In this document: positions 1-11,697 of the stretch, piece by piece
Layout of the letters: every line of letters begins with the position of its first letter
Position numbering within the stretch: position 1 is the first letter of the stretch
Assembly: GCA_018806985.1 (NCBI GenBank)
Contig: JADANN010000464.1
Span: 281,501-345,500, forward strand
Length of the DNA stretch: 64,000 nucleotides
From: Angiostrongylus vasorum
Lineage: Eukaryota; Nematoda; Chromadorea; Rhabditida; Metastrongylidae
Direction of reading: 5' to 3'
The notes under the pieces: model-generated
What the model saw: the letters and a program-made list of their open reading frames with translations, nothing else
Database searches by the model: none
What the model was told of the DNA's origin: nothing
Made by a program: the position numbers and the translations under genes

Positions 1-334
1 CTTCAACAATGCAAAGAATGCTCATCAATTGAGGACCGGGCTTTAATTTGTCACTTTATAAGCGCCGATTTGAGATTACAACGATACAGATGAATTTTTG
101 CTTATTCTGTGCACTTCACAATAAGGAACTCAGCTTTAGTGTTTTGTCAAATGCCAAAATTTCGAATTCTAACTGGATCTCTTTGATGTTTGGTTTGAAG
201 CGGAAGGTTAGCAATACTGTGACGGAAATCAAAAAGTCTTTCTCACTTGGCCGGCAGTTAAAAATTTTCCCTCATTTTTTTTATTTTGCGTGATCCGTCA
301 GCACACATACGGTGAAGGTCCCCGTTCTTCTTGC

Positions 335-515
335 ATCTTCGATTCGTTTTCTTCGCATTTACCGTGCACAAAGGTCCTCGAATATTTCGCGCGTGGGTTT
401 GGCTGCTGCTTGAGAATTTCCTCTTTTTTTGGATGTCATGAAGTGCTGGTCGAATCGATTCTCTAATCTTGGAGATAGCCGATATAAGTGCGTTCCCCAC
501 GTGGGATGAAGGAGA
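335..515 (+). repeat. R2 dispersed repeat copy
   Basis: The copy shares with at least eight others the blocks GGTCCTCGAA, CGCGCGTGGGTTTGGCTGC, GCTGCTTGAG, GTGCTGGTCGAATCGATTC and GCGTTCCCCACGTGG in the same order. There is no coding frame in common between copies. Confidence 0.7.
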
Positions 516-2076
516 GAATTGTGTAGGGGTCGGACCAGCACCTTGTTTCCTGCACCTTGCTTCATCATGGACTGGATTTCTGATCACTGCGCTACCCTCC
601 ACCTTCCAAATCCTCCTTTATTGTGGGCGTGCAGGAAAATGAGGTGGACAGGAACTATTACAAAGGGAGAATCTCACTGGAATAACAAATCACAGTTGTT
701 TATTGCCTCGCCCAATCGTTCAGTCTTCGTCACTGTAGTGAAATATGAAATTAAAAAAATTTGAAGCTGCTTTTCTAATACTTTTTTGTTGTTTCGAAAT
801 CTAGAAGCATTCACGAAAAGCAATCCATGGTACGAAATTTGCTAAGCAAGAATTCACTTGCGACAAGTTGGGTAGTCAGCGGACCAAGCCGTTCACGAAA
901 TATTTTCAATGTCAAATTGGCAAAGAAGCCTTGAATCATGTAATTGATTTACATTCACAACTGAGCTCGCACACTCACTTCAAACCAAACTGTTTCCAAT
1001 ATTTCTTTTTCCACTTTCTCTTTTTCGCCTTTCTGTTTCCCTCTTTGAAGTTCAACCGGCACCTATTCATTTTCTCGTGTTAGAAAATTGCTTTCCTTTC
1101 AATAATTACGGTCATCAACTTCAATGAAACCAACGCTGTCAATGGAATGGAAAAAAAGACTACACAAAAAGAATGATGCACGACACAGAAGTGCCTTCAA
1201 GTGATGCAAAAAGATCCACGACTCCGGACCATGCGTGGTTCGCGCATTATTTTAATGGGTTAAGTACAACATTTTCAAAATTCTTCTTCTATAGTTACCT
1301 GTTCCAATAGATCATAATGGTTTCCACTTACAATTCCCTTCAGTTTGTTCTTCTTCTTAGTGCCGTTGTCAGTTTTCCCATCTATTGATTGATATCGATC
1401 ACCCATAAACTGTCAAAAAACCCAATGAGAGCACTTAAAGAAACTGTTAACTAGAGTCATTTCGAGACATTTTTGCTGCGTAGAGCTGTTTTATTGAGAC
1501 CTTGTTCCAACCATGTCCCTATATCCTTTGTACTCTTTGCATATCCAGCATCCGGTATATCGCATTAATCACCAAGAAACTCAAGAGGGGGACCAGTTAG
1601 ATTTCCATTCGTCTCTTTCGGATGCTAGAGCTGCCCATTGGCTTTGGCCTACTCTAGTTACACAAAAAAGAATCACAATTTTCAAATAACATGGTTTATT
1701 TAAGCGTTAAACATGTGGTTGGTCACTTGAAAATTGTTAATTCTGCAGGCTCTGCTGTGGTGTAGGGTTACTTTTAACGAGAATATGTGAGTGGAAATCT
1801 GAGCTGCCGCTGGCATTAGCCATTCTCTTACTCCCTTCTTCGGGTAACTAGGAAGGAGCCATTCCAAATAAATTTGAAGATAACACCAGTTATTGTTTCC
1901 CTTGAATCTTTTGGCTTTTACCTGTGGGAAATGACTATTAGTGACCTTATGTATCAGGTCCCAAGATCTTTAAGGACTTTATATATGTTTTTCTTCAAAT
2001 GTGCGTCGTCGTTTCCAAATTCATCATAACGCTGACATTTCTGGCAGGTCCCTAAGGAATCACTTTATTCTTGTCC

Positions 2077-2205
2077 AGGCTGCACATCACTTCACTTCTA
2101 TAGCTGACGTTCCAGGCTGCACATCACTTCACTTCTATAGCTGACGTTCCAGGCTGCACATCACTTCACTTCTATAGCTAACGTTCACTTTTATAGCTGA
2201 CGTCT
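2077..2205 (+). repeat. 37-bp tandem repeat, about three units
   Basis: Units starting at 2077, 2114 and 2151 are nearly identical (each begins AGGCTGCACATCAC and ends GACGTTCC); the third differs at one base, and a partial unit follows. The array is short, with no evidence of function. Confidence 0.9.
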
Positions 2206-2303
2206 GACATTCTCGGACATTCACTCCACTCAGTGTCCTATGTGTTTTATTCATCTAATATTTGAAAATCTGGAAAGTTCCTCTTTAAAGCAAAAACGAC
2301 AAT

Positions 2304-2382
2304 ATGAAAAGATTCATAGCGGAATCATCAGTTCCTCCACCACCAAACATTCGCCCGATGTCATCATTGCTTTGTGATTCAA
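2304..2382 (+). CDS. Tentative first exon of the SSUH2-like gene
   Basis: An ATG at 2304 opens 26 codons, with a proline run (SSVPPPPNIRPM), ending at the donor GTGAGC. A TTTAAAG acceptor-like sequence lies about 14 bases upstream of the ATG and could take a spliced leader. Its phase matches the 34-base exon at 3620-3653, which in turn matches exon 3695. Both small exons rest only on phase and splice signals; no homology was recognised. Confidence 0.35.
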
Positions 2383-5300
2383 GTGAGCCTTTACAACTAA
2401 TTATAAATTTATGACTGGTAAAATTTAGTTCAGATAATTTATTTAGAAGTATTTCTGTTCAATTTTTGGTCTAAAGATGAATAAGAAGGTTTTGCAAACT
2501 ATGGAAAGTCTGTCGGTCTCTCAGCTCAATGTTTTTTATCTCCCAGACAAGTCTGATACCAGTTTGTCGACATCGGAGGGGATTGAGAGGGCTTGGTTCA
2601 CCCGGAGTCTGAGATCAATTCAAAGACTACATGTGTGTGGTAGTTTACCACTAACCACTGTGCTACAAGCAAGCAAGCAGTACTACCAACTAACAATAGT
2701 AAATAATAAATACGTACATCATACATGAAATAATGAATATTCTGTGCAAAATTTTTCCTAGAGATGGGCAAAAACGAATTCACTCACTTTGAAATGGTCA
2801 AAACCTGCTTTTCAATCTGTAATTCTTCTTTTAATTACTTGAATGCTTGCATGGGCCGTCTTCACTGTTTATGCGGGCCCCCACTAATTTCCACTTTTCG
2901 GAGTCTTGCTAATTTAACCATTATGGTCCCTAGAGTTCCGAGGTCAGCCTGGCCAAAGTCTGATCCAAGTCGTCACCACCACAGGCAGTCGCAACCATGT
3001 GGATAAGAGGGAGATTTGCCACCATGCGACTAATTTGATACCAGGATGGTGGATCCTATTATTGGTTTACTCTTAACTAGGCTTCCTGATGGAAGTGCCC
3101 GACTTCTTCTCAGCTCGGAAAACCTTGTTAGGGGTATGGATCCCTCGCTAAACTTCACAGCCTAACATCCAGAAACACCTCTCCGGCATGATGAGGTGGT
3201 GAACCGTTAGGGAGGAATTCTTTTTTAAATTAAACTGTATAATCCAGAATTACGGTTTTACCTTTGTAACTCACGAGGACACTCCACTCTTCTGTTTGTT
3301 CTTCTTTACTTATTTACTTATATGTTTAATCTTCTACTAATCTTCAATACCGGTAGTCTCCAGTATTTTTTGTTTTGCTATGAAATTACTAAAACTTAAT
3401 CATTCGTTATAATAACACTAAATTTTTTGTCGTTTGTAATGACAGTTGTTTACACTGTTGATTTATTGATCGAAAATAACATGCTTTTTTCTAGCAATAT
3501 ATATTTTTTTCTACTAGTGTTTTAAGACTTTTTTTTGGCAATGTAAGGGATTAAATATTCTTAAGCAAAGTTAATTTAATATCATATTTTGCACGAAATA
3601 ACCAATAAAACCAACACAGGCAGGATGAGCAGAATTTTTGTGCTTCATGAAATGTAAGACCATTTTTTGATCTCCCGCGATCGATACTGATCAGTATACG
3701 TTTTGGAGATGGTTCGGCGCCCAATCGATATTTTGACGACGTGGTCCCGATGGGGGAGAGTGAAGTACACGAAGCGCTGCTCAGAGAGATGAAGCGACAT
3801 CGCTACTGGAAGTCATCGGCGCTGAAGAAGATGCATTTCGATCGACTTGAGATGATTAATTGCTTTCATGTGAGTTGTATGGGAATTGATTGAAAAAAAT
3901 AGAGAATTGAAACATCTAGCAGATTTACGGTTATGTTTGTTGTGTTGGTAACTATTGACAAGCAAACCCCTCGACAAATCAGTAGAAATCGACAAATGGT
4001 GAAACTTAAGGCGCTTATCAATTCGCTATTGATTTGCCATCTATTTAACACTCCTAAGTATCCATTGGGAGGGGAGAGGAGGAACAACGACTTGACCAGC
4101 ATTCGACTACATTCATAAAGACGACGAATTCCTCAAGCAGCAGCCGAAACAACACGCGAAATGTTCAAAGACCTTTGTGGACTTTGTGGAATGACAGGAA
4201 AATGAATCGAATGCAAGAAGTGCAGGCATCCGCACAGTATGCGTGATGACAGGTTTTGCAATAATAATAATAACAATAACAATAAGCATCCATTAAACAA
4301 AGAAGTTAGGTCTATATTTGCCTTATGCAATGACTTGAATGTTTATCGATGCGTAAAGTCCGTGTTTTTCTCTCGGATTACTCTAATGTCAATTTGTTGA
4401 CTCTGAAAGTTTGGTCAGGTAACTGATCGAGACCAAAAGCGTATTGCGGAGCACGTCTCACCACTGCGCTCTAGAAAGCTAGCGTAGAAATCGACCGTTC
4501 ATTAAAGAACAGTAGTTCATGTTGAGCTGTAGCATGGGGGTTACTTTATTCTAAGCTGCTGGAGGTTAAGATAAATCAGGCGGCTTTTCGCTCTGTGTGT
4601 TAAAGTTGTTGTCCACTTCATATGATTTAGTGAATAGAGGGATTTTTACAAGTGATCTTGAAAAACAAAAAAGAAATGCTTTATTAGTGTCGATATTTCC
4701 TAAACGGTTCGTTAGTGTTAACTACAATGAATCTGAACAGTTTCTATGTTTAGTACATTCTCGAGTCGTTCACTGAAGCGCGCTCAACTTCTGAAGCTGC
4801 GGAAGCGGTCGCGCCTGGTCAGTTGTATGATCAGGCGACAACGTCGGTCGCAAATCCATGGGACTGTGAAGTATTGCCTACGAAGCTGTTCATTGATCAG
4901 GTACATCTTGAACTTCTTCATTAGTATTTCCGTTCATTTTTTTGTCAATCATAATTCCTCAGTAATTTCTCTAGAATTATGTTTCACAACTAATGCTTTC
5001 CATAGCGGGCCTATCCACACTTTCTTGCCCAATGCTATTCAATAATACTGTTTCTCCTCATGTGATTGGTTGTTGTGAATAAGTTTCCTATTGGTTAACA
5101 ACGTAACATGAGCGAATACTACAAGGCGTCGACCAATATAATGACGGCCAATGCTCCAGAAATATAGTGATTGGCTCCGTGAAATTCAGTAGTTCTAGTC
5201 AGATGTCGGTACCGAATATTCACCAGTACGAGATGGAGTGTTCGACGTCGTATTAATTTGCCATCCAGGAATTTTTTGTTGTCGCTTCAGAGAAAATCTC

Positions 5301-8300
5301 AATTTTGGGTAATTAAACTCTTTATAGCAGTAATAATACAATTAACGAGATGATGATATCAAGAAATGTAAACAGAATGAGCGCCAAGACGACAACAGAA
5401 TGAACAAGCAAAATGAACAAATGTGCAAGAAATTGCAAAGAAATTATTGCAGTAGCTTCAGCAGTAGACTGGTGACATAATGAGGAAGAAGTTCCATATA
5501 GATCATAACTCAACCAAAAAAGACTGAGTAGCAAGTGGCGGCGTGTGAGGAGATGAGACTAAATGGTTGGTACCGAGTGTGGCTCACATAATAAAATGGA
5601 GAAGTAATATGAATAATAACATCATGGAATGTCATGTTATAAGGAATAACCGAGACATCGGTGAATGGAGTGGAAAAGGCATAACGTGCAACTGAGGTTA
5701 AGGCCACTTGTATTTGTATAGAGCTCGGTACTTGAATTCCACTGCGTGAAATGAGAAGGCAATAAGAAGATGGAGGCCAAGAGAGCACCACTTGAGCGAA
5801 CTGACGGATGACTAATCGTGTTGGTGTTTACACACTTCTGTGATCAGTGAAATATTGGTAATGGAATCTAGAGTTCGTGCTCAGAAAGAGATCCTTGGAA
5901 TTTTCTCAGTTAGTGCAATCTTATTGTGCTGCGTGCAAAGTTCACGCGAAGACGATACAACAGCTTCTGCAGCAATTTCATTAGATAGCGATGGAATAGC
6001 TTGTATAGAATGTTTATGTGAATTTGATTGAGAGCTGATGGACGACATACGTTATTTTTATGAAGAATATTGTTTATAACCTTCATTATTGGCGTTGTTT
6101 GACGACATTATCACCTGCCAATCAAGTGGTAACGGTAACAACAATAATTGATGATAATAATAATGCCTTTCAGCATTTATTAATGCAAGACAAGCACTGC
6201 TGGGGAAAGTGAAGTACAGAAAGGCGATTAAAAAAACAAATCAACGAGAATTCTTGTCTTAGGTTCGTATGATCGAAATGCCCGGTACTAGTACGATTAA
6301 CCCATGCTCGGCTTGTAATTCTGAAGGCACCTATCACTGTTTTTATTGCCGTGGATACGGCACCGACAAGTGTAATTTTTGCAGGTGAGCAATTTCATTT
6401 CATTAATTTTTTTTGTTGAGGCCTTTGTCAGTATTTTTTTATGGTATTCTACTCAAAGGCCTTCCAACGGTTTACCGCCTCTTCGTGGCTTGGAGATGTT
6501 CCTGGGTGTCGGACTGCTATGTACAGCGGTGGGATTCATCCCCCCTACCAGGGTCTTTCAAGCTGAGAAGGAGTCCGGCGTTTCCATCAGCTAAGACTAA
6601 ACCAATAGCAGGATCCACCACCGTTCTGGTATTAAAGTCGCGTGGTGGCAAATCTTTCTCTGATCGACAAGTGATGTGACTGCTTGTGATGATAACGATC
6701 TGGGGCAGACTTTGGCCAGGCTGACCTCGGGATTCCAGGGAACTACAATGGTTTAACTAGCAAATCTCCGAAAAGTGGAGATTATGCTTGGGGCCAGCAC
6801 AACCAGCGAGGACGGGCCGTTCAAGTATCAAGTTTCAAGTATTCTACTCGTATATGAGCTTTACGATTATGCAAAAATCTCACGAAAATTATAAAACTCG
6901 TCTTTTTCCATTCTGTAGAATAAGACATTCATTAAATTTATTCTTATGATTCGATTTTATATATTGTGCAAATCCTCGCATTTCTTTCATTCCGTTTGTT
7001 GTCCGGTATTCGACATCCATGAACGTCTTTAGATTCGTGCGCAGATTAGAGTGCAATTTGAGGACATTGTCTTTTTTCGTTAATTTTCGTCTTCGTGAAT
7101 GTCGTTCAATTCCATTCGAAGTGATTCTCCTTGGAATCCTCGGATACCTAAGAGTGCTCCTATATCTTCACCACAGAGGCAGTAGCTATCTTTTATGGAT
7201 CTGATGGAGTGTGTCCCAGACAGGTCCGTACCAATTTACCGACTCCGCTTGTTGCTCTTCGCTGGCGCTTGACAGGGTCCAACCAACGACTACGTATGTA
7301 TCGTAGGAAGTCTACAACCACTCCAATACACACATGCGATCTGGTTTATAAATAGAGAGTTAGTTATAATTCTTGAACTCCAATTGAAAATTATTCAAAA
7401 ACTCACTAAGTAGGGGAAGGCATTAATGACTTTACGAAAACTAATCAGCAGTTAACAATTAAATAACTTTGCACGTTTTGTTTTAGATCTGTTTCTTTAT
7501 TCTTTCAGAGGTACTGGCATGAAATCCGGTGTAGCACATCCTGCAGTCTACACACATCCAATGGTGGCTACGTTTCCTCATGTAGGTTTCTGTTGGTCGT
7601 TTATCCAGCTTTTGTCATTCATCATTGTAGGTGTAAAGAGTTTTCACGTTCACAAACGGCAGAATATGAGGTGATATGGTTATTTTCATGTCCGTTAAGG
7701 CTGAGAGAATGAAGGACCTTTCGTTTTTTTTACGGTTTTCCTTGCAATAAAATAAAATTATGCAATTTCTGTAACACATTAAAGGAGATCTTTCTAAAAT
7801 GGTTCTAAGGAAACCAATACACCTCCTTCACTTAATGTCTTTTCCAGTTTAATGACCAATTTAAAAACCTTATCTCTCTCGTAAAATCATTTTTGAACTC
7901 ATTAGAACTCTTTAGAATTTAAAAACGGCTACCTTCATCATTATATTTGCTTTCAAAAATCCCAGCTTTTTAGTTTTGAAGAAATCTAAGGAAATTCTAA
8001 GGATTTAAGTTGCTCTTGCTTTGACTGGAAAAGAAGTCATGCTTTTATGACGTAATGACGGCCTATTTTTACGGTTTTTTGGATTCGTGGTTTTGCATCC
8101 TGAAAGAGACCGTAAGCAAACTGAGTAGAAAACTCGCTTTCTTTTCCTCCCAAAGAAGCGGCGATCACATTAAGCTACGTTTCAACCTGCGGAGTACACT
8201 GCCAAATTTTAGCAATTTTTTGTATAGTAGATTATTGACACTACTGTGCAGCTCCATCAGGACAAGTTTTTGTGGCTGAAGTTGTTTTTTAGGCGGATCT

Positions 8301-11300
8301 TAGTCGTGGGTATTCGTCATCGTCGACGGCGATGGTTCGGCAAGGTGCACATCAAGTCTACGGTCTCGGCACACCGATGCATTTCATGTCAAAGACTGGA
8401 GTACCACCACCCGGACTAGGTAGTGCGCTTCTTTGCGATCCGGAGCTGAAAACTAAGAATTACCTGTAGATGCAGTGATTCCCTTGTGTATAGATGATAA
8501 ACGAAAAGTTGTCAAATCAGATCGGCTTCAACGACATTGGAACTATGTCAAAAGTCCATTTATTTCGTTTACACATATTCAAAGTCCCATATATCCACCT
8601 TATCCTGAAGTTTCGGAAGCTCGTTTATTTAGTATTTAAGCCCTGCACAAATCGGACCAGAGCGAGGCTAGCGCAGAGATTAAAGATATCGTGCAATAAT
8701 ACACGCATGTTCGCTGTTTCGACCCAGCCTCCGGTCAACCAAGCCTCCCTTCTGTCCGGGACCGGCAAATTGCTATCAAACTATTCTAGGTAGGAGCTCT
8801 ATCCGATCTGCGAATATGGGCGACTTTCTATGTGTTAGAGATCTGGAGGCGCCTACCATGCCAATCCCAAGATTCCAGAAAGAATCAACTCAACTGGGAT
8901 TACAAAACCGCCTATACGACCGTCTATGTGAAACACAGAATTGCGTAGTTTGCCCTAATGGCAGGGACGGTGACTGCATGAGTTCAGGTACGATATACCT
9001 GATCACTTGTGGTACTTGCGGAGACGAATATATTGGCGAAACGAGCAGACCTTTATGTATCCGCATAAAAGAACACCTAGATGATAAACGAAAAGCAAAA
9101 CAAGGTAGCCCACTAAACACGCATAGGATACAAAAGCATAGCGGAGACGATTTTGAAGTAAAAGTCAATATCCTTGCACAGGGGACTAAAACACCAGCGC
9201 AAAAACTTCTTGAGGGTTTTTGGATAAATGCCAAAAACCCTAACAATGATTAGCAGGGAGGAATGCCCAAAGGTCACACGCGACGTGGCGCCGTATCTTG
9301 GAATCAATTTCTGATGTGGGGTGGTGCAGTCATCAATCATATGCGTCTATAATAAGCTGTTCTAATCTTCCTCAGTGGAAGGCACGTAAAAAACGGTGGA
9401 TTTTTCGAGAAGCTGTTGACCATGTGACTACCATTTAGACTCCCATCTTTCTGTATATGTTATTGAAGCGTTTAGCCTAGTAAATTGTATATCAGTATAC
9501 CCTTCCAGACTCTGAAGAAGGCGATTCTGCAGAAACGTCAGCTACGATTGTGTTGTATGTGTGTTATTGTACGGAAGTAAACGTATGCTGTTTAACAACC
9601 TCGCGATTGCTGAGGAAGCAAGCGACAGACTTGTAATCCAATGCCGAAGTTAATAGAAAGTCGATCCTGGGAATTATTTCAACTGGGATTTATCGACATC
9701 CATGAAGAAGGCAGAAGTTTTCAAGGTTTAGACAAATCCACACGGAAATTCATAAACCCTCGTTGATAATGGATGCGAAACAGCGGACCGAATCAAATAA
9801 GTGCTTGGATTCGCTCATTATGTGAAGCCATTCATTCTATTCTACATTCTACATGACCTTTCCTTACGTCTACTGTGGGTTCCCCTGGCACTTATTGCAA
9901 TCTAGCCGTTTAGACGCATTTATCATTCATGAAAGTCTTCGAGGTTCTGCTTGCTGATTCGGCTGCTGCTTGAGGATTTTTGCCCTCATAAATGTCTTTG
10001 AATGCTGGTCGAGTCGTTTCCCTCTGGAGTCCTGGAAAAAGCAGTGCTAGAGCGTTCCCCACGTGGATCGGAGGAAGTGAGGTGATCCCAGACAACTATG
10101 GCACCAATTCCCCGATTCCGGAATGAAAATTGGCTTGGTGGACCGGGGACGGGCTAGGACCAGGAATTATCTGCATCACTGTCATTGCACTACTCTTCTC
10201 CTAGTTAGGTCATATTAGTATGATAAGTTGATGGATTGAATGAGTCATGATGTTTTCTGAAATTCATATGAATCTAATTCATGTATATGTGATCAGCATG
10301 TTTTCGAATACTGTGTAAATATTTTGGACCTATTTTTCTCGAAATATTATTCCAGGGACTCACGATCTTTGCTACATGTGTCATGGACGAGGTGTTAAAG
10401 AATGTCATCACTGTAAAGGTGGTGGAAAGAAACCGTGTACAGCATGTTGTGGAACAGGCAGTGTTCGTAACTACACAAAACTGAAAGTATACTTGTAAGT
10501 TCGCTCTAACTCACTTTAATAAAACCAAAGGACATGGTTAGCACAGTGGTTGCCGATGCCTGTCAATGCATACCTGGACATTGGCTTATCGCGAGTCCTG
10601 AGGCTAACCAACAAATTTGCACCTATCTATCAATACGTATTAACCCATTTCAAAGCACATTAAGTTTGTAAAAATTACAGGAAGGCTCACTTTTGTGACA
10701 TTTTGGAAAGTCACTGATAATAACGAATATCTATAGTGTAGTCTGATATATTAGCCAGTAGTGCGCGAGTGGGTGGTCTTTACGATTTAATCAGCTAACA
10801 GTCAGCGAACCACATCTATGCCACTTTCCGTTTGTCATTTGGTAATAAGCGGTAGTTTTCAGCAAAACTGAACGATCTGAGTTTTTCACAGAATGTGAAG
10901 TCCCGGAAAAACTGCTCATAAATGCCAAAGGGAAGGAAATTTTCAGCGAGGAACAACCATTTGTAAGTCTTTAATGCTAAAAATACCATGCTTTATTCAA
11001 ATTAAAGATAGCATTCATTTGCTACAAAGAATTTATTTACACTCCATGAGTGGTTTTAAATCGACAGTCGAAGTCATTCGGCCAGTGATTTGTTGTTTTT
11101 TGAGTTCCATCCATTAAGTGGCAGTCTAGTAGTGGTGGTCTTTTTTGTGTAGCTGTGTAGTCGTGAACGAGAATTTGCAGTCAGAATTCATACAGTTGCT
11201 AAAAACTACCCATAGCGATCTCGTTAATTTACTGTTGATTTAAAATGTTCCCCTAACACCCGCTTTCCGTATCATAGGTGTGGGTTAGTTCATGGTTATT

Positions 11301-11697
11301 ACACTGTAGATAGTTCATTCTCCAAACGGAATCATCCAAAATAGGGAAACGGTTCGATAAATCCATCCACGGAGACCTAGGCGATGGCTAGAGGTACATG
11401 TTGGCATAGCTCAACGAGCTACCCCTAACTTTTCTTAGACGAGCGAAGCCCTCTGGAGAAATCTGTTGCATGCTTAGGTTACTCGGTGATTATTGGGAAT
11501 ACAGAAGGTATAGGTGATTTCGAAAACGCTCGATCAGGGATGGTGAAAAATTCGACGATTTTCTAAATCTTCTTTTCTAGCTATCAGCTTAGGTGCTTCC
11601 AATCACCAAATATCACGTGCAGGAAGTGAATGAGAATAGCAAGCTCTGCTGCGCGCAGCACCTACAGAATTACATGGGAATGTGCAGAGTGATACGG
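2304..11697 (+). CDS. ssu-2: SSUH2-like (ssu-2) cysteine-rich protein, multi-exon, C-terminus missing
   Basis: Well-supported exons are 3695-3869, 4754-4900, 6263-6384, 7509-7581, 8293-8419, 10356-10494, 10863-10962 and 11593-11697; all have AG/GT borders and continuous phase. Tentative exons 2304-2382 and 3620-3653 extend the frame to a Met. The protein carries two blocks of CxxCxGxG-type cysteine repeats, as in SSUH2 and DnaJ zinc domains: CSACNSEG, CFYCRGYG and CNFCRGTG across exons 6263/7509, and CYMCHGRG, CHHCKGGG and CTACCGTG in exon 10356. Before them come RHRYWKSSALKKM and NPWDCEVLPTKLFIDQ, typical of the family; after them KLKVYFKTERSEFF and a VLPITKYHV segment. Human and nematode SSUH2 proteins are about 350-400 residues; about 367 are rebuilt here. 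The last roughly 50 residues, usually Cys-rich, were not found downstream. Introns hold R1, R2 and SINE copies and a PLE 3' fragment lies in the intron after 8419. The cellular role of the family is poorly defined. Confidence 0.85.
2490..2690 (-). repeat. SINE-A copy (tRNA-derived), degenerate
   Basis: It matches the SINE-A body (CTCCCAGACAAGTCTGATACC, split here as CCCAGACAAGTCTG then ATACC) and ends at the high-coordinate side with ACCACTGTGCTAC, the complement of a tRNA A-box-like GTAGCACAGTGGT. Confidence 0.6.
2845..3215 (+). repeat. R1 dispersed repeat (about 360 bp)
   Basis: This is one of five clear copies in the window. Diagnostic blocks in order are GGGCCGTC, TTTTCGGAG, GGTCAGCCTGGCCAAAGTCTG, TTTGCCACCATGCGAC, GGCTTCCTGATGG and GATGAGGTGGTGAACCGTT. 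No ORF is conserved between copies and no terminal inverted repeat was seen. The class is unknown. Confidence 0.8.
4104..4260 (-). repeat. R2 dispersed repeat copy
   Basis: In reverse orientation it shows CCTCAAGCAGCAGCCGAAAC, ACGCGAAATGTTC and GAATCGAATGCAAGAAGTGC. It lies in the SSUH2-like intron between exons 3695-3869 and 4754-4900. Confidence 0.65.
6455..6832 (-). repeat. R1 dispersed repeat, inverted
   Basis: This copy is antisense to the other four, starting ACGGTTTACCGCCTCTTCG and ending GGACGGGCCGTTCAAG. It lies inside the SSUH2-like intron between the two halves of a CxxCxGxG motif (exons 6263-6384 and 7509-7581). Confidence 0.8.
8662..8790 (+). repeat. SINE-A fragment
   Basis: It runs from GGCTAGCGCAGAGATTAAAG through TGCAATAATACACGCATG to GGGACCGGCAAATTGCTATC and matches the head and body of SINE-A in the forward orientation, with decayed B-box bases. 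Confidence 0.5.
8816..9253 (+). CDS. GIY-YIG endonuclease domain of a Penelope-like element (5'-truncated)
   Basis: This is an open frame of 145 codons. Residues up to about 25 come from an R2-like fragment and the rest is Penelope-like. The GIY-YIG module is seen as TIYLITCGTCGDEYIGET followed by SRPLCIRIKEHLDD, where the Arg is the expected catalytic residue. A Cys pair precedes it (CVVCPNGRDGDC), as in the Cys-rich linker of animal PLEs. The tail KTPAQKLLEGFWINAKNP matches the PLE copies at 20.7 and 45.9 kb. The reverse transcriptase half is absent. It sits in an intron of the SSUH2-like gene, so it is a mobile-element remnant, not a host gene. The frame is intact through the domain, which suggests a fairly recent insertion. 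Confidence 0.85.
   Translation: MGDFLCVRDLEAPTMPIPRFQKESTQLGLQNRLYDRLCETQNCVVCPNGRDGDCMSSGTIYLITCGTCGDEYIGETSRPLCIRIKEHLDDKRKAKQGSPLNTHRIQKHSGDDFEVKVNILAQGTKTPAQKLLEGFWINAKNPNND
8890..9670 (+). mobile_element. Penelope-like element, 3' fragment
   Basis: It consists of the GIY-YIG coding region, about 250 bp of 3' DNA, a hammerhead-like motif (9508-9543) and the PLE-associated tail ending in GCCGAAGTTAATAGAAAGTC. The 3' DNA matches the copy at 20.8-21.1 kb (shared GTGGAAGGCACGTAA and AGAAGCTG). The 5' truncation removed the reverse transcriptase. Confidence 0.8.
9508..9543 (+). ncRNA. Hammerhead-like ribozyme motif of a PLE (partly decayed)
   Basis: Core CTGAAGA (9512-9518) is followed by GAAACGTC (9532-9539), fitting the CUGANGA...GAAA...UH hammerhead core with the palindromic ACGU that would form helix III between two copies. 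Helix II is imperfect, with GCG opposite TGC only. Published work reports hammerhead motifs in PLEs; activity here is inference. Confidence 0.5.
9905..10082 (+). repeat. R2 dispersed repeat copy
   Basis: Forward copy with GGCTGCTGCTTGAGGATTTT, GAATGCTGGTCGAGTCGTTT and GCGTTCCCCACGTGG, in an SSUH2-like intron. Confidence 0.7.
10528..10625 (+). repeat. tRNA-like SINE head, fragment
   Basis: GGTTAGCACAGTGGTTG is a good pol III A box, but no B box follows at the normal distance. It is too decayed to be a tRNA gene. Confidence 0.35.

Larger units (their letters stand above)
1..2303. other. AT-rich region without recognised gene
   Basis: No conserved coding exon was recognised here. The stretch holds one R2 dispersed repeat (about 335-515), a 37-bp tandem array (2077-2205) and otherwise low-complexity T-rich and A-rich DNA. 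It lies immediately upstream of the tentative first exon of the SSUH2-like gene, so it may contain its promoter, but no core element can be defended. Confidence 0.5.

Noticed and set aside
2077..2205. CRISPR-like array
   Set aside because: Units are contiguous without spacers; eukaryotic tandem repeat.
8890..9246. 118-codon minus-strand frame
   Set aside because: Shadow of the plus-strand GIY-YIG ORF, which has the recognisable domain.
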